Assembly (NCBI GenBank): GCA_030268105.1
Contig: BSDZ01000003.1
Coordinates: 806,001 to 870,000 of the forward strand
From: Volvox africanus
Lineage: Eukaryota; Chlorophyta; Chlorophyceae; Chlamydomonadales; Volvocaceae
DNA: 64,000 nt
Reading direction: 5' to 3'
Shown piece after piece: positions 23,605 to 35,822 of the stretch. Made by a program: the position numbers and the translations under genes. The notes under the pieces were generated by a model. It made no database searches, was not told where the DNA came from, and was given only the letters and a program-made list of their open reading frames with translations. The stretch's first letter is position 1. Every line of letters begins with the position of its first letter.

Positions 23605-26367
23605 GGCAGGCCTGGGCGCATTGCAAATTTCAATAGGGTTTGGGCTGCCCGAGAGTCGCTGGTTAGATTCCCGCTAGCTGATGATTAGGGCAGGTTGTTG
23701 AGAGTGCGCAATGCACATATAAGAATAAATTTTGGAAGAAGGGCCAGGCAGGCCTGAAAGCATTGCAAATATTAACAGGTTTAAGCTGGCCGAGAGACGC
23801 CGGTTTGATTCCCTCTGGCTGGTTGTTGAGACTGCGCAATGCACATAAACCAATGAATGATGCAATAAGGGCCAGGCAGGCATGGGCGCATTGCAAAAAT
23901 TCACAGGTTTTGGGCTGGCCGAGAGTCGCTGGTTAGTTTCCCACTGGCTGATGATGAGGGCAGGTTGTTGAGAGTGAGTCATGCACATATAAGAATAAAT
24001 AATGCAATAAGGTCCAGGCAGGCCTGGGCGCATTGCAAATATAAACAGGTTTGGGCTGGCCAAGAGTCGCTGGTTAGATTCCTGCTGGCTGATGATCAGG
24101 GCAGGTTGTTGAGACTGCGCAATGCACATATACCAATGAATGATGCAATAAGGGCCAGGCAGGCCTGGGCGCATTGCAAATTTCATTAGGTTTTGGGCTG
24201 GCTGAGAGTCCCTGGTTAGTTTCCCACTGGCTGATGATCAGGGCAGTTTGTTGAGAGTGAGCCATGCACATATAAGAATAAATGATGCCATAAGGGCCAG
24301 GCAGGGCTGGGCGCATTGCAAATATAAACAGGTTTGGGCTGGCCAAGAGTCGCTGGTTAGATTCCCGCTGGCTGATGATCAGGGCAGGTTGTTGAGAGTG
24401 CGCAATGCACATATACCAATGAATGATGCAATAAGGGCCAGGCAGGCCTGGGCGCATTGCAAATTTCATTAGGTTTTGGGCTGGCTGAGAGTCCCTGGTT
24501 AGTTTCCCACTGGCTGATGATCAGGGCAGTTTGTTGAGAGTGAGCCATGCACATATAAGAATAAATGATGCCATAAGGGCCAGGCAGGGCTGGGCGCATT
24601 GCAAATATAAACAGGTTTGGGCTGGCCAAGAGTCGCTGGTTAGATTCCCGCTGGCTGATGATCAGAGCAGGTTGTTGAGAGTGCGCAATGCACATATACC
24701 AATGAATGATGCAATAAGGGCCAGGCAGGCCTGGGCGCATTGCAAATTTCATTAGGTTTTGGGCTGGCTGAGAGTCCCTGGTTAGTTTCCCACTGGCTGA
24801 TGATCAGGGCAGTTTGTTGAGAGTGAGCCATGCACATATAAGAATAAATGATGCCATAAGGGCCAGGCAGGGCTGGGCGCATTGCAAATATAAACAGGTT
24901 TGGGCTGGCCAAGAGTCGCTGGTTAGATTCCCACTGGCTGATGATCAGGGCAGTTTGTTGAGAGTGAGCCATGCACATATATGAATAAATGATGCGATAA
25001 GGGCCAGGCAGGCCTGGGTGCATTGCAAATATTAACAGGTTTGGGCTGGCCGAGAGTCGCTGTTTAGATTCCCTCTGGCAGGTTGTTGAGACTGCGCAAT
25101 GCACATATACCACTAAATGATGCAATAAGGTCCAGGCAGGCCTGGGCGCATTGCAAATATAAACAGGTTTGGGCTTGCCGAGAGTCGCCGGTTAGATTCC
25201 CGCTGGCTGATGATCAGGGCAGGTTGTTGAGAGTAAGCCATGCACATATACCAATGAATGATGCAATAAGGGCCAGGCATGGCTGGGCGCATTGCAAATA
25301 TAAACAAGTTTGGGCTGGCCGAGAGTCGCTGGTTAGATTCCCGCTGGATGATGATGAGGGCAGGTTGTTGAGAGTGAGTCATGCACATATAAGAATAAAT
25401 AATGCAATAAGGTCCAGGCAGGCCTGGGCGCATTGCAAATATAAACAGGTTTGGGCTGGCCAAGAGTCGCTGGTTAGATTCCCGCTGGCTGATGATCAGG
25501 GCAGGTTGTTGAGAGTGCGCAATGCACATATACCACTGAATGATGCAATAAGGGCCAGGCAGGCCTGGGCGCATTGCAAATTTCATTAGGTTTTGGGCTG
25601 GCTGAGAGTCCCTGGTTAGTTTCCCACTGGCTGATGATCAGGGCAGTTTGTTGAGAGTGAGCCATGCACATATATGAATAAATGATGCGATAAGGGCCAG
25701 GCAGGATTGGGTGCATTGCAAATATTAACAGGTTTGGGCTGGCCGAGAGTCGCTGTTTAGATTCCCTCTGGCAGGTTGTTGAGACTGCGCAATGCACATA
25801 TTTCAATGAATGATGCAATAAGGTCCAGGCAGGCCTGGGCGCATTGCAAATATTAACAGGTTTTGGGTTGGCAGAGAGTCGCCGGTTAGATTCCCGCTGG
25901 CTGATGATCAGGGCAGGTTGTTGAGAGTGAGCCATGCACATATACCAATGAATGATGCAATAAGGGCCAGGCATGGCTGGGCGCATTGCAAATATAAACA
26001 AGTTTGGGCTGGCCGAGAGTCGCCGGTTAGATTCCCTCTGGCAGGTTGTTGAGACTGCGCAATGCACATATACCAATTAATGATGCAATAAGGGCCAGGC
26101 AGGCCTGAAAGCATTGCAAATTTCAAAAGGTTTTAGGCTGGCCAAGAGTGGCTGGTTAGATTCCCGCTAGCTAATGATCAGGGCAGGTTGTTGAGATTGC
26201 GCAATCCACATATACCAATGAATAATGCAATAATGGCCAGGCAGGCCTGGGTGCATTGCAAAGATTAACAGGTTTTGGGCGGCCGAGCGTCACCGGTTAG
26301 ATTCCCTCTGGCAGGTTGTTGAGACTGCGCAATGCACATATACCAATTTACGATGCAATAAGGTCCA
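23605..26367 (+). repeat. HOR unit, 20-mer, 2,763 bp
   Basis: This is the type II 18-mer plus one extra 283 bp dimer: the dimer phase repeats at 23,965, 24,248 and 24,531. The monomer at 24,911-24,955 is chimeric, starting as GTCGCTGGTTAGATTCCC and ending in ACTGGCTGATG...CAGTTTG, which in the other units belong to different monomers. That fits an unequal exchange inside this dimer stretch. Confidence 0.89.
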
Positions 26368-28855
26368 GGCAGGCCTGGGCGCATTGCAAATTTCAATAGG
26401 GTTTGGGCTGCCCGAGAGTCGCTGGTTAGATTTCCGCTAGCTGATGATTAGGGCAGGTTGTTGAGAGTGCGCAATGCACATATAAAAATAAATTTTGGAA
26501 GAAGGGCCAGGCAGGCCTGAAAGCATTGCAAATATTAACAGGTTTAAGCTGGCCGAGAGACGCCGGTTTGATTCCCTCTGGCTGGTTGTTGAGACTGCGC
26601 AATGCACATAAACCAATGAATGATGCAATAAGGGCCAGGCAGGCATGGGCGCATTGCAAAAATTCACAGGTTTTGGGCTGGCCGAGAGTCGCTGGTTAGT
26701 TTCCCACTGGCTGATGATGAGGGCAGGTTGTTGAGAGTGAGTCATGCACATATAAGAATAAATAATGCAATAAGGTCCAGGCAGGCCTGGGCGCATTGCA
26801 AATATAAACAGGTTTGGGCTGGCCAAGAGTCGCTGGTTAGATTCCTGCTGGCTGATGATCAGGGCAGGTTGTTGAGACTGCGCAATGCACATATACCAAT
26901 GAATGATGCAATAAGGGCCAGGCAGGCCTGGGCGCATTGCAAATTTCATTAGGTTTTGGGCTGGCTGAGAGTCCCTGGTTAGTTTCCCACTGGCTGATGA
27001 TCAGGGCAGTTTGTTGAGAGTGAGCCATGCACATATAAGAATAAATGATGCCATAAGGGCCAGGCAGGGCTGGGCGCATTGCAAATATAAACAGGTTTGG
27101 GCTGGCCAAGAGTCGCTGGTTAGATTCCCGCTGGCTGATGATCAGGGCAGGTTGTTGAGAGTGCGCAATGCACATATACCAATGAATGATGCAATAAGGG
27201 CCAGGCAGGCCTGGGCGCATTGCAAATTTCATTAGGTTTTGGGCTGGCTGAGAGTCCCTGGTTAGTTTCCCACTGGCTGATGATCAGGGCAGTTTGTTGA
27301 GAGTGAGCCATGCACATATAAGAATAAATGATGCCATAAGGGCCAGGCAGGGCTGGGCGCATTGCAAATATAAACAGGTTTGGGCTGGCCAAGAGTCCCT
27401 GGTTAGTTTCCCACTGGCTGATGATCAGGGCAGTTTGTTGAGAGTGAGCCATGCACATATATGAATAAATGATGCGATAAGGGCCAGGCAGGCCTGGGTG
27501 CATTGCAAATATTAACAGGTTTGGGCTGGCCGAGAGTCGCTGTTTAGATTCCCTCTGGCAGGTTGTTGAGACTGCGCAATGCATATACACCAATTTATGA
27601 TGAAATAAGGTCCAGGCAGGCCTGGGCGCATTGCAAATATAAACAGGTTTGGGCTTGCCGAGAGTCGCCGGTTAGATTCCCGCTGGCTGATGATCAGGGC
27701 AGGTTGTTGAGAGTAAGCCATGCACATATACCAATGAATGATGCAATAAGGGCCAGGCATGGCTGGGCGCATTGCAAATATAAACAAGTTTGGGCTGGCC
27801 GAGAGTCGCTGGTTAGATTCCCGCTGGATGATGATGAGGGCAGGTTGTTGAGAGTGAGTCATGCACATATAAGAATAAATAATGCAATAAGGTCCAGGCA
27901 GGCCTGGGCGCATTGCAAATATAAACAGGTTTGGGCTGGCCAAGAGTCGCTGGTTAGATTCCCGCTGGCTGATGATCAGGGCAGGTTGTTGAGAGTGCGC
28001 AATGCACATATACCACTGAATGATGCAATAAGGGCCAGGCAGGCCTGGGCGCATTGCAAATTTCATTAGGTTTTGGGCTGGCTGAGAGTCCCTGGTTAGT
28101 TTCCCAATGGCTGATGATCAGGGCAGTTTGTTGAGAGTGAGCATATATATGAATGCACATATATGAATAAATGATGCGATAAGGGCCAGGCAGGATTGGG
28201 TGCATTACAAATATTAACAGGTTTGGGCTGGCCGAGAGTCGCTGTTTAGATTCCCTCTGGCAGGTTGTTGAGACTGCGCAATGCACATATTTCAATGAAT
28301 GATGCAATAAGGTCCAGGCAGGCCTGGGCGCATTGCAAATATAAACAGGTTTGGGCTTGCCGAGAGTCGCCGGTTAGATTCCCGCTGGCTGATGATCAGG
28401 GCAGGTTGTTGAGAGTGAGCCATGCACATATACCAATGAATGATGCAATAAGGGCCAGGCATGGCTGGGCGCATTGCAAATATAAACAAGTTTGGGCTGG
28501 CCGAGAGTCTCCGGTTAGATTCCCTCTGGCAGGTTGTTGAGACTGCGCAATGCACATATACCAATTAATGATGCAATAATGGCCAGGCAGGCCTGAAAGC
28601 ATAGCAAATTTCAATAGGTTTAAGGCTCGCCGAGAGTGGCTGGTTAGATTCCCGCTAGCTAATGATCAGGGCAGGTTGTTAAGATTGCGCAATCCACATA
28701 TACCAATGAATAATGCAATAATGGCCAGGCAGGCCTGGGTGCATTGCAAAGATTAACAGGTTTGGGCTGGCCGAGAGTCACCGGTAAGATTCCCTCTGGC
28801 AGGTTGTTGAGACTGCGCAATGCACATATACCAATTTACGATGCAATAAGGTCCA
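26368..28855 (+). repeat. HOR unit, 18-mer (type II), 2,488 bp, divergent last copy
   Basis: It has the 18-mer pattern but with a net gain of 8 bp. At 28,141-28,168 a 14 bp motif is tandemly repeated (GCATATATATGAAT then GCACATATATGAAT), adding 9 bp, and one monomer near 28,350 has lost a base by replacement with another variant (GGGCTTGCCGAG). Its ninth monomer carries the CATATACACC/GATGAAATAAGG variant of the 24- and 21-mers, not that of the three preceding units. Confidence 0.87.
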
Positions 28856-30116
28856 GGCAGGCATGGGCGCATTGCAAATTTCAATAGGGTTTGGGCTGCC
28901 CGAGAGCCACTGGTTAGATTCCCGCTAGCTGATGATTAGGGCAGGTTGTTGAGAGTGCGCAATGCACATATAAGAATAAATTTTGAAAGAAGGGCCAGGC
29001 AGGCCTGAAAGCATTGCAAATATTAACAGGTTTGGGCTGGCCGAGAGAAGCTGGTTTGATTCCCTCTGGCAGGTTGTTGAGACTGCGCAATGCACATAAA
29101 CCAATGAATGATGCAATAAGGGCCAGGCAGGCATGGGCGCATTGCAAAAATTCACAGGTTTTGGGCTGGCCGAGAGCCACTGGTTAGTTTCCCACTGGCT
29201 GATGATCAGGGCAGTTTGTTGAGAGTGAGCCATGCACATATAAGAATAAATGATGTGATAAGGGTCACGCAGGCCTGGGTGCATTGCAAATATAAACAGG
29301 TTTGGGCTGGCCGAGAGTCGCTGTTTAGATTCCCGCTGGATGATGATTAGGGCAGGTTGTTGAGAGTGCGCAATGCACATATAAGAATAAATTTTGAAAG
29401 AAGGGCCAGGCAGGCCTGAAAGCATTGCAAATATTAACAGGTTTGGGCTGGCCGAGAGAAGCTGGTTTGATTCCCTCTTACAGGTTGTTGAGACTGCTCA
29501 ATGCACATATACCAATGAATGATGCAATAAGGGCCAGGCAGGCATGGGCGCATTGCAAAAATTCACAGGTTTTGGGCTGGCCGAGAGCCACTGGTTAGTT
29601 TCCCACTGGCTGATGATCAGGGCACTTTGTTGAGAGTGAGCCATGCACATATAAGAATAAATAATGTGATAAGGGTCAGGCAGGCCTGGGTGCATTGCAA
29701 ATATTAACAGGTTTGGGCTGGCCGAGAGTCGCTGTTTAGATTCCCTCTGGCAGGTTGTTGAGACTGCGCAATGCATATACACCAATTTATGATGCAATAA
29801 GGGCCAGGCAGGCCTGGGCGCATTGCAAATATTACGATGCTTAACAGGTTTGGGCTGGCCAAGAGTCGCTGGTTAGATTCCCGCTGGATGATGATGAGGG
29901 CAGTTTGTTGAGAGTGAGTCATGCACATATAAGAATAAATAATGCAATAAGGTCCAGGCAGGCCTGGGCGCATTGCAAATATAAACAGGTTTGGGCTGGC
30001 CAAGAGTCGCTGGTTAGATTCCCGTTGGCTGATGATCAGGGCAGGTTGTTGAGAGTGAGCCATGCACATATACCAATGAATGATGCAGTAAGGGCCAGGC
30101 ATGGCTAGGCGCATTG
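28856..30116 (+). repeat. Incomplete HOR at the end of the forward block
   Basis: Monomer starts are at 28,856, 28,998, 29,126, 29,268, 29,409, 29,537, 29,679, 29,807, 29,957 and 30,098, the last one cut by the orientation switch. A three-monomer block is duplicated at an offset of about 411 bp (AATTTTGAAAGAAGGGCC at 28,978 and 29,389). Variants here, such as GAGAGCCACTGG and GATGTGATAAGGGTCA, are less common elsewhere. Confidence 0.83.
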
Positions 30117-30125
30117 GGAATCTAA
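30111..30125. other. Orientation-switch junction 1
   Basis: Forward sequence GGCTAGGCGCATTG stops in the middle of a monomer and joins directly to inverted sequence GGAATCTAACCAGCG. The shared G at about 30,116 is the only overlap. No spacer, insertion or mobile element lies at the join. The flanking arms are not mirror images: the reverse complement of the last forward monomer would continue differently from what follows. Confidence 0.92.
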
Positions 30126-31370
30126 CCAGCGACTCTCGGCCAGCCCAAAACCTATTGAAATTTGCAATGCTCTCAGGCCTGCCTGGCCCTTATTGCATCA
30201 TTCATTGGTATATGTGCATGGCTCACTCTGAACAATCTGCCCTGATCATCAGCCAACGGGTAACTTACCAGCAACTCTAGGCAAGCCCAAACCTGTTTAT
30301 ATTTGCAATGCGCCCAGGCCTGCCTGGCCCTTATTGCATCATTCATTGAAATATATGCATTGCGCAGTCTCAACAACCTGCCAGAAGGAATCTAACCCGT
30401 GACTCTCGGCCAGCCCAAACTTGTTTATATTTGCAATGTGCCCAGGCATGCCTGGCCCTTATTGCATCATTAATTGGTTTATGTGCATTGCGCACCCTCA
30501 ATAACCTGCCCTGATCATCAGGCAGCGGGAATCTAACCAGCGACTCACGGCCAGCCCAAACCTGTTTATATTTGCAATGTGACCAGGCCTTCCTGGACCT
30601 CATTGCATCACTTATTTTCTTATATGTGCATGGCTCACTCTCAACAACCTGTCCTGATCATCAGCCAGCGGGAATCTAACCAGCGACTCACGGCCAGCCC
30701 AAACCTGTTTATGTTTGCAATGTGCCAAGGCCTGCCTGGACCTTATTGCATCATTAATTGGTATATGCGCATGGCTCACTCTCAACAAACTGCCCTGATC
30801 ATCAGCCAGCGGGAATCTAACCAGCGACTCTCGGCCAGCCCAAAACCTTTTGAAATTTGCAATGCTCTTAGGCCCGCCTGGCCCTTATTGCATCATTCAT
30901 TGGTATATGTGCATGGCTCACTCTGAACAATCTGCCCTGATCATCAGCCAACGGGTAACTTACCAGCAACTCTAGGCAAGCCCAAACCTGTTTATATTTG
31001 CAATGCGCCCAGGCCTGCCTGGCCCTTATTGCATCATTCATTGAAATATGTGCATTGCGCAGTCTCAACAACCTGCCAGAAGGAATCTAACCCGTGACTC
31101 TCGGCCAGCCCAAACTTGTTTATATTTGCAATGTGCCCAGGCATGCCTGGCCCTTATTGCATCATTTATTGGTATATGTTCATTGTGCACTCTCAACAAC
31201 CTACCCTGATCATCAGCCAGCGGGAATCTAACCAGAGACTTTCGGCAAGCCCAAACCTGTTTATATTTGCAATGTGACCAGGCCTTCCTGGACCTCATTG
31301 CATCACTTATTTTCTTATATGTGCATGGCTCACTCTCAACAACCTGTCCTGATCATCAGCCAGCGGGTAA
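30118..31370 (-). repeat. 695 bp tandem duplication next to the junction
   Basis: About 695 bp (five monomers) starting at the junction is repeated from about 30,813 to 31,360, recognised by the unusual monomers with CTCTGAACAATCTGCC and CAACGGGTAACTTACC. The copies differ at several sites (for example TTTATGTGCATTGCGCACC versus TATATGTTCATTGTGCACT). Related monomers reappear at 33.6-34.3 and 36.6-36.9 kb. Confidence 0.8.
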
Positions 31371-33000
31371 CTAACCAGCAACTCTAGGGCAACCCAAACC
31401 TTTTTTGTATTTGCAATGTGCCCAGGCCTTCCTGGACCTTATTGCATCATTTATTTTTATTATATGTTCATTGCACACTCTCAACAACCTGCCCTGATCA
31501 TCAGCCAGCAAGAATATAATCAGCGACTCTCGGCAAGCCCAAACCTGTTTACATTTGCAATGCCCCCAGGCATGCCTGGACCTTATTGCATCATTTATTT
31601 TTATTATATGTTCATTGCACACTCTCAACAACCTGCCCTGATCATCAGCCAGCGGGAATCTAACCAGCGACTCTCGGCAAGCCCAAACCTGTTTACATTT
31701 GCAATGCCCCCAGGCATGCCTGGCCCTTATTGCATCATTTATTGGTATATGTGCATTGCGCACTCTCAACAACCTACCCTGATCATCAGCCAGCGGGAAT
31801 CTAACCAGCTACTCTCGGCAAGCCCAAACCTGTTTATATTTGCAATGTGACCAGGCCTTCCTGGACCTTATTGCATCATTTATTTTCTTATATGTGCATG
31901 GCTCACTCTCAACAACCTGTCCTGATCATCAGCCAGCGGGTAACTAACCAGCAACTCTAGGGCAACCAAAACCTTTTTTGTATTTGCAATGTGCCCAGGC
32001 CTTCCTGGACCTTATTGCATCATTTATTTTTATTATATGTTCATTGCACACTCTCAACAACCTGCCCTGATCATCAGCCAGCAAGAATATAATCAGCGAC
32101 TCTCGGCAAGCCCAAACCTGTTTACATTTGCAATGCCCCCAGGCATGCCTGGCCCTTATTGCATCATTCATTGGTATATGTGCATGGCTCACTCTCAACA
32201 ACCTGCCCTGATCATCAGCCAGCGGGAATCTGACCAGCGACTCTCGGCAAGCGCAAACCTGTTTATATTTCGAATGCGCCCAGGCCTGCCTGGCCCTTAT
32301 TGCATCATTAATTGGTATATGTGCATTGAGCAGTCTCAACAACCTGCCAGAGGGAATCTATCCCGTGACTCACCGTCAGCCCAAACTTGTATATATTTGC
32401 AATGCGCCCACGCCTTACTGGACCTTATTGCATCATTTATTCTTATATGTGCATGGCTCACTCTCAACAAACTGCCCTGATCATCAGCCAGCAGGAATCT
32501 GACCAGCGACTCTCGGCCAGACCAAAACCTGTTAATCTTTGCAATTCGCCCAGGCCTGCCTGGACCTTATTGCATCATGCATTGAAATATGTGCATTGCG
32601 CACTCTCAACAACCTGCCCTGATCATCAGCTAGCGGGAATCTAACCAGCGACTCTCGGCCAGCCCAAAACCTATTGAAATTTGCAATGCTCTCAGGCCTG
32701 CCTCGACCTTATTGCATCATTAATTGGTATATGTGCATTGCGCACTCTCAACAACCTGCCAGAGGGAATCTAACCGGAGACTCTTGGCCAGCCCAAACTT
32801 GTTTATATTTGCAATGTGCCCAGCCATGCCTGGCCCTTATTGCATCATTTATTGGTATATGTGCATGGCTCACTCTCAACAACGTGCCCTGATCATCAGC
32901 CAGCGGGAAACTAACCAGTGACTCTCGGCCAGCACAAAACCTAATGAAATCACAATGCGCCCAGGCCTGCCTGGCCCTTATTGCATCATTAATTGGTATA
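31366..33000 (-). repeat. T-rich monomer block, 573 bp period, first copy
   Basis: Monomers here carry TTTATTTTTATTATATG and GGGTAACTAACCAGC variants, slightly longer than average. The GTAACTAACCAGCAACTC marker recurs at 31,366 and 31,939 (573 bp, four monomers). The later part, from about 31,940 to 32,900, reappears at 34.4-35.4 kb at offsets of about 2,472 and 2,616 bp; the difference is one monomer. Confidence 0.78.
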
Positions 33001-34410
33001 TGTGCATTGCACACTCTCAACAACCTACCCTGATCATCAGCTATCGGGAATCCAACCAGAAACTCTCGGCTAGCCCATACCTGTTTATATTTGCAATGCC
33101 CCCAGGCCTGCCTGGCCCTTATTGCATCATTCATTTCAATATATGCATCGCGCAGTCTCAACAACCTGCCAGAGGGAATCTATCCAGCGACTCTCGGCCA
33201 GCCCAAACTTGTTTATATTTGCAATGCACCCAGGCATGCCTGGACCTTATTGCATCATTCATTGGTATATGTGCATTGCGCACTCTCAACAACCTTCCCT
33301 GGTCATCAGCCAGTGGGAATCTAACCGGCGACTCTCGGCCAGCCCAAAACCTATTAAAATTTGCATTGCGCCCAGGCCTGCCTGGCCCTTATTGCATCAT
33401 TAATTGGTATATGTGCATTGCGCACTCTCAACAACCTGCCAGAGGGAATCTAACAGGAGACTCTCGGCCAGCCCAAAACCATTTGAAATTTGCAATGCGC
33501 TTACGCCTGCCTGGCCCTTATTGCATCATTTATTCTTATATGTGCATGGCTCCCTCTCAACAACCTGCCCTGATCATCAGCCAGTGGGAATCTTAACGGT
33601 GATGCTCGGGCAGCCCAAAACCTCTTTAAAATATGCATTGCGCCCAGGCCTGCCTGGACCTTATTGCATCATTCATTGGTATATGTGCATGGCTCACTCT
33701 CAACAACCTGCCCTGATCATCAGCCAACGGGTAACTAACCAGCAACTCTAGGCAAGCCCAAACCTGTTTATATTTGCAATGCGCCCAGGCCTGCCTGGCC
33801 CTTATTGCATCAGTAATTGGTATATGTGCATTGCGCAGTCTCAACAACCTGCCAGAAGGAATCTAACCCGTGACTCTCGGCCAGCCCAAGCTTGTTTATA
33901 TTTGCAATGTGCCCAGGCCTGCCTGGCCCTTATTGCATCATTCATTGAAATATGTGCATTGCGCAGTCTCAACAACCTGCCAGAAGGAATCTAACCCGTG
34001 ACTCTCGGCCAGCCCAAACTTGTTTATATTTGCAATGTGCCCAGGCATGCCTGGCCCTTATTGCATCATTAATTGGTATATGTGCATTGCGCACCCTCAA
34101 TAACCTGCCCTGATCATCAGGCAGCGGGAATCTAACCAGCGACTCACGGCCAGCCCAAACCTGTTTATATTTGAAATGCGCCCAGCCATGCCTGGCCCTT
34201 ATTGCATCATTTATTGGAATATGTTCATTGCGCACTCTCAACAACCTACCCTGATCATCAGCCAGCGGGAATCTAACCAGCGACTCTTGGCAAGCCCAAA
34301 CCTGTTTATATTTGCAATGTGACCAGGCCTTCCTGGACCTTATTGCATCATTTATTTTCTTATATGTGCATGGCTCACTCTCAACAACCTGTCCTGATCA
34401 TCAGCCAGCG
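33001..34410 (-). repeat. Inverted satellite, mixed monomers
   Basis: Ordinary inverted monomers between the two copies of the T-rich block. It includes a stretch (33.7-34.2 kb) resembling 30.2-30.6 kb and several ATTTGCATTGCGCCC monomers. I see no clean tandem HOR of my own counting here and no gene. Confidence 0.75.
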
Positions 34411-35480
34411 GGTAACTAACCAGCAACTCTAGGGCAACCCAAACCTTTTTTGTATTTGCAATGTGCCCAGGCCTTCCTGGACCTAATTGCATCATTTATT
34501 TTTATTATATGTTCATTGCACACTCTCAACAACCTGCCCTGATCATCAGCCAGCGGGAATCTAACCAGCGACTCTCGGCAAGCCCAAACCTGTTTACATT
34601 TGCAATGCCCCCAGGCATGCCTTGACCTTATTGCATCATTTATTTTTATTATATGTTCATTGTACACTCTCAACAACCTGCCCTGATCATCAGCCAGCGG
34701 TAATCTAACCAGCGACTCTCGGGAAGCCCAAACCTGTTTACATTTGCAATGCCCCCAGGCATGCCTGGCCCTTATTGCATCATTCATTGGTATATGTGCA
34801 TGGCTCACTCTCAACAACCTGCCCTGATCATCAGCCAGCGGGAATCTTACCAGCGACTCTCGGCAAGCCCAAACCTGTTTATATTTCGAATGCGCCCAGG
34901 CCTGCCTGGCCCTTATTGCATCATTAATTGGTATATGTGCATTGAGCAGTCTCAACAACCTGCCGGAGGGAATCTATCCCGTGACTCACCGTCAGCCCAA
35001 ACTTGTATATATTTGCAATGCGCCCAGGCCTTACTAGACCTTATTGCATCATTTATTCTTATATGTGCATGGCTCACTCTCAACAAACTGCCCTGATCAT
35101 CAGCCAGCAGGAATCTAACCAGCGACTCTCGGCCAGACCAAAACCTGTTAATCTTTGCAATTTGCCCAGGCCTGCCTGGACCTTATTGCATCATGCATTG
35201 AAATATGTGCATTGCGCACTCTCAACAACCTGCCAGAGGGAATCTAACCGGAGACTCTTGGCCAGCCCAAACCTGTTTATATTTGCAATGCGCCCAGCCA
35301 TGCCTGGCCCTTATTGCATCATTTATTGGTATATGTGCATGGCTCACTCTCAACAACCTGCCCTGATCATCAGCCAGCGGGAAACTAACCAGCGACTCTC
35401 GGCCAGCATAAAACCTAATGAAATTCACAATGCGCCCAGGCCTGCATGGCCCTTATTGCATCATTAATTGGTATATGTGC
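34411..35480 (-). repeat. T-rich monomer block, second copy
   Basis: This is a copy of about 31,940-32,900, beginning with the same GTAACTAACCAGCAACTC marker and containing one more T-rich monomer than the first copy. It ends in monomers with CAGCAGGAATCTAACC and TCATGCATTGAAATATG. Confidence 0.78.
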
Positions 35481-35540
35481 ATTGCGCACTCTCAACAACC
35501 TGCCAGAGGGAATCTAACCGGAGACTCTCGGCCAGCCCAA

Positions 35541-35822
35541 ACTTGGTTATATTTGCAATGCGCCCAGCCATGTCTGGCCCTTATTGCATCATTAATTGGT
35601 ATATGTGCATTGCACACTCTCAACAACCTGCCCTGATCATCAGCTAGCGGGAATCTAACCAGAAACTCTCGGCCAGCCCAAACTTGGTTATATTTGCAAT
35701 GCGCCCAGCCATGTCTGGCCCTTATTGCATCATTGATTGGTATATGTGCATTGCACACTCTCAACAACCTGCCCTGATCATCAGCTAGCGGGAATCTAAC
35801 CAGAAACTCTCGGCCAGCCCAA
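35541..35822 (-). repeat. Single-monomer tandem duplication (141 bp x 2)
   Basis: Two adjacent monomers, starting near 35,541 and 35,682, share the rare ACTTGGTTATATTTGC, CCATGTCTGGCCC and AGCTAGCGGGAATC variants. Copies in direct contact show duplication at the smallest scale, one monomer. Confidence 0.8.

Larger units (their letters stand above)
1..30116 (+). repeat. Satellite array, forward orientation
   Basis: Continuous head-to-tail monomers, recognisable by the recurring start GGCAGGCCTG followed by CATTGCAAAT, then GGGCTGGCCGAGAGTC, TTAGATTCCC, CTGATGATCAGGGCAGG, TTGTTGAGA, GCAATGCACATATA and GATGCAATAAGGGCCA. Measured from one GGCAGG to the next, spacing is almost always 128, 141, 142 or 150 bp, and I count about 218 monomers. 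No unique DNA, transposon or gene interrupts them. The array is organised into higher-order units, listed separately. A eukaryotic satellite is inferred from size and structure; no family name is assigned. Confidence 0.97.

Noticed and set aside
28141..28168. AT-rich stretch as a promoter TATA element
   Set aside because: It is a 14 bp local duplication of the monomer's own CACATATATGAAT and occurs in one monomer only, with no gene downstream.
1..30116. Regularly spaced repeats suggesting a CRISPR array
   Set aside because: The whole 141/128 bp period is repetitive; there are no unique spacers, no short conserved repeat between variable units and no cas genes.
30105..30130. Mobile element or large palindrome at the first orientation switch
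   Set aside because: No terminal repeats, target duplication or extra sequence lie at the join, and the arms are not reverse complements of each other beyond general monomer similarity.
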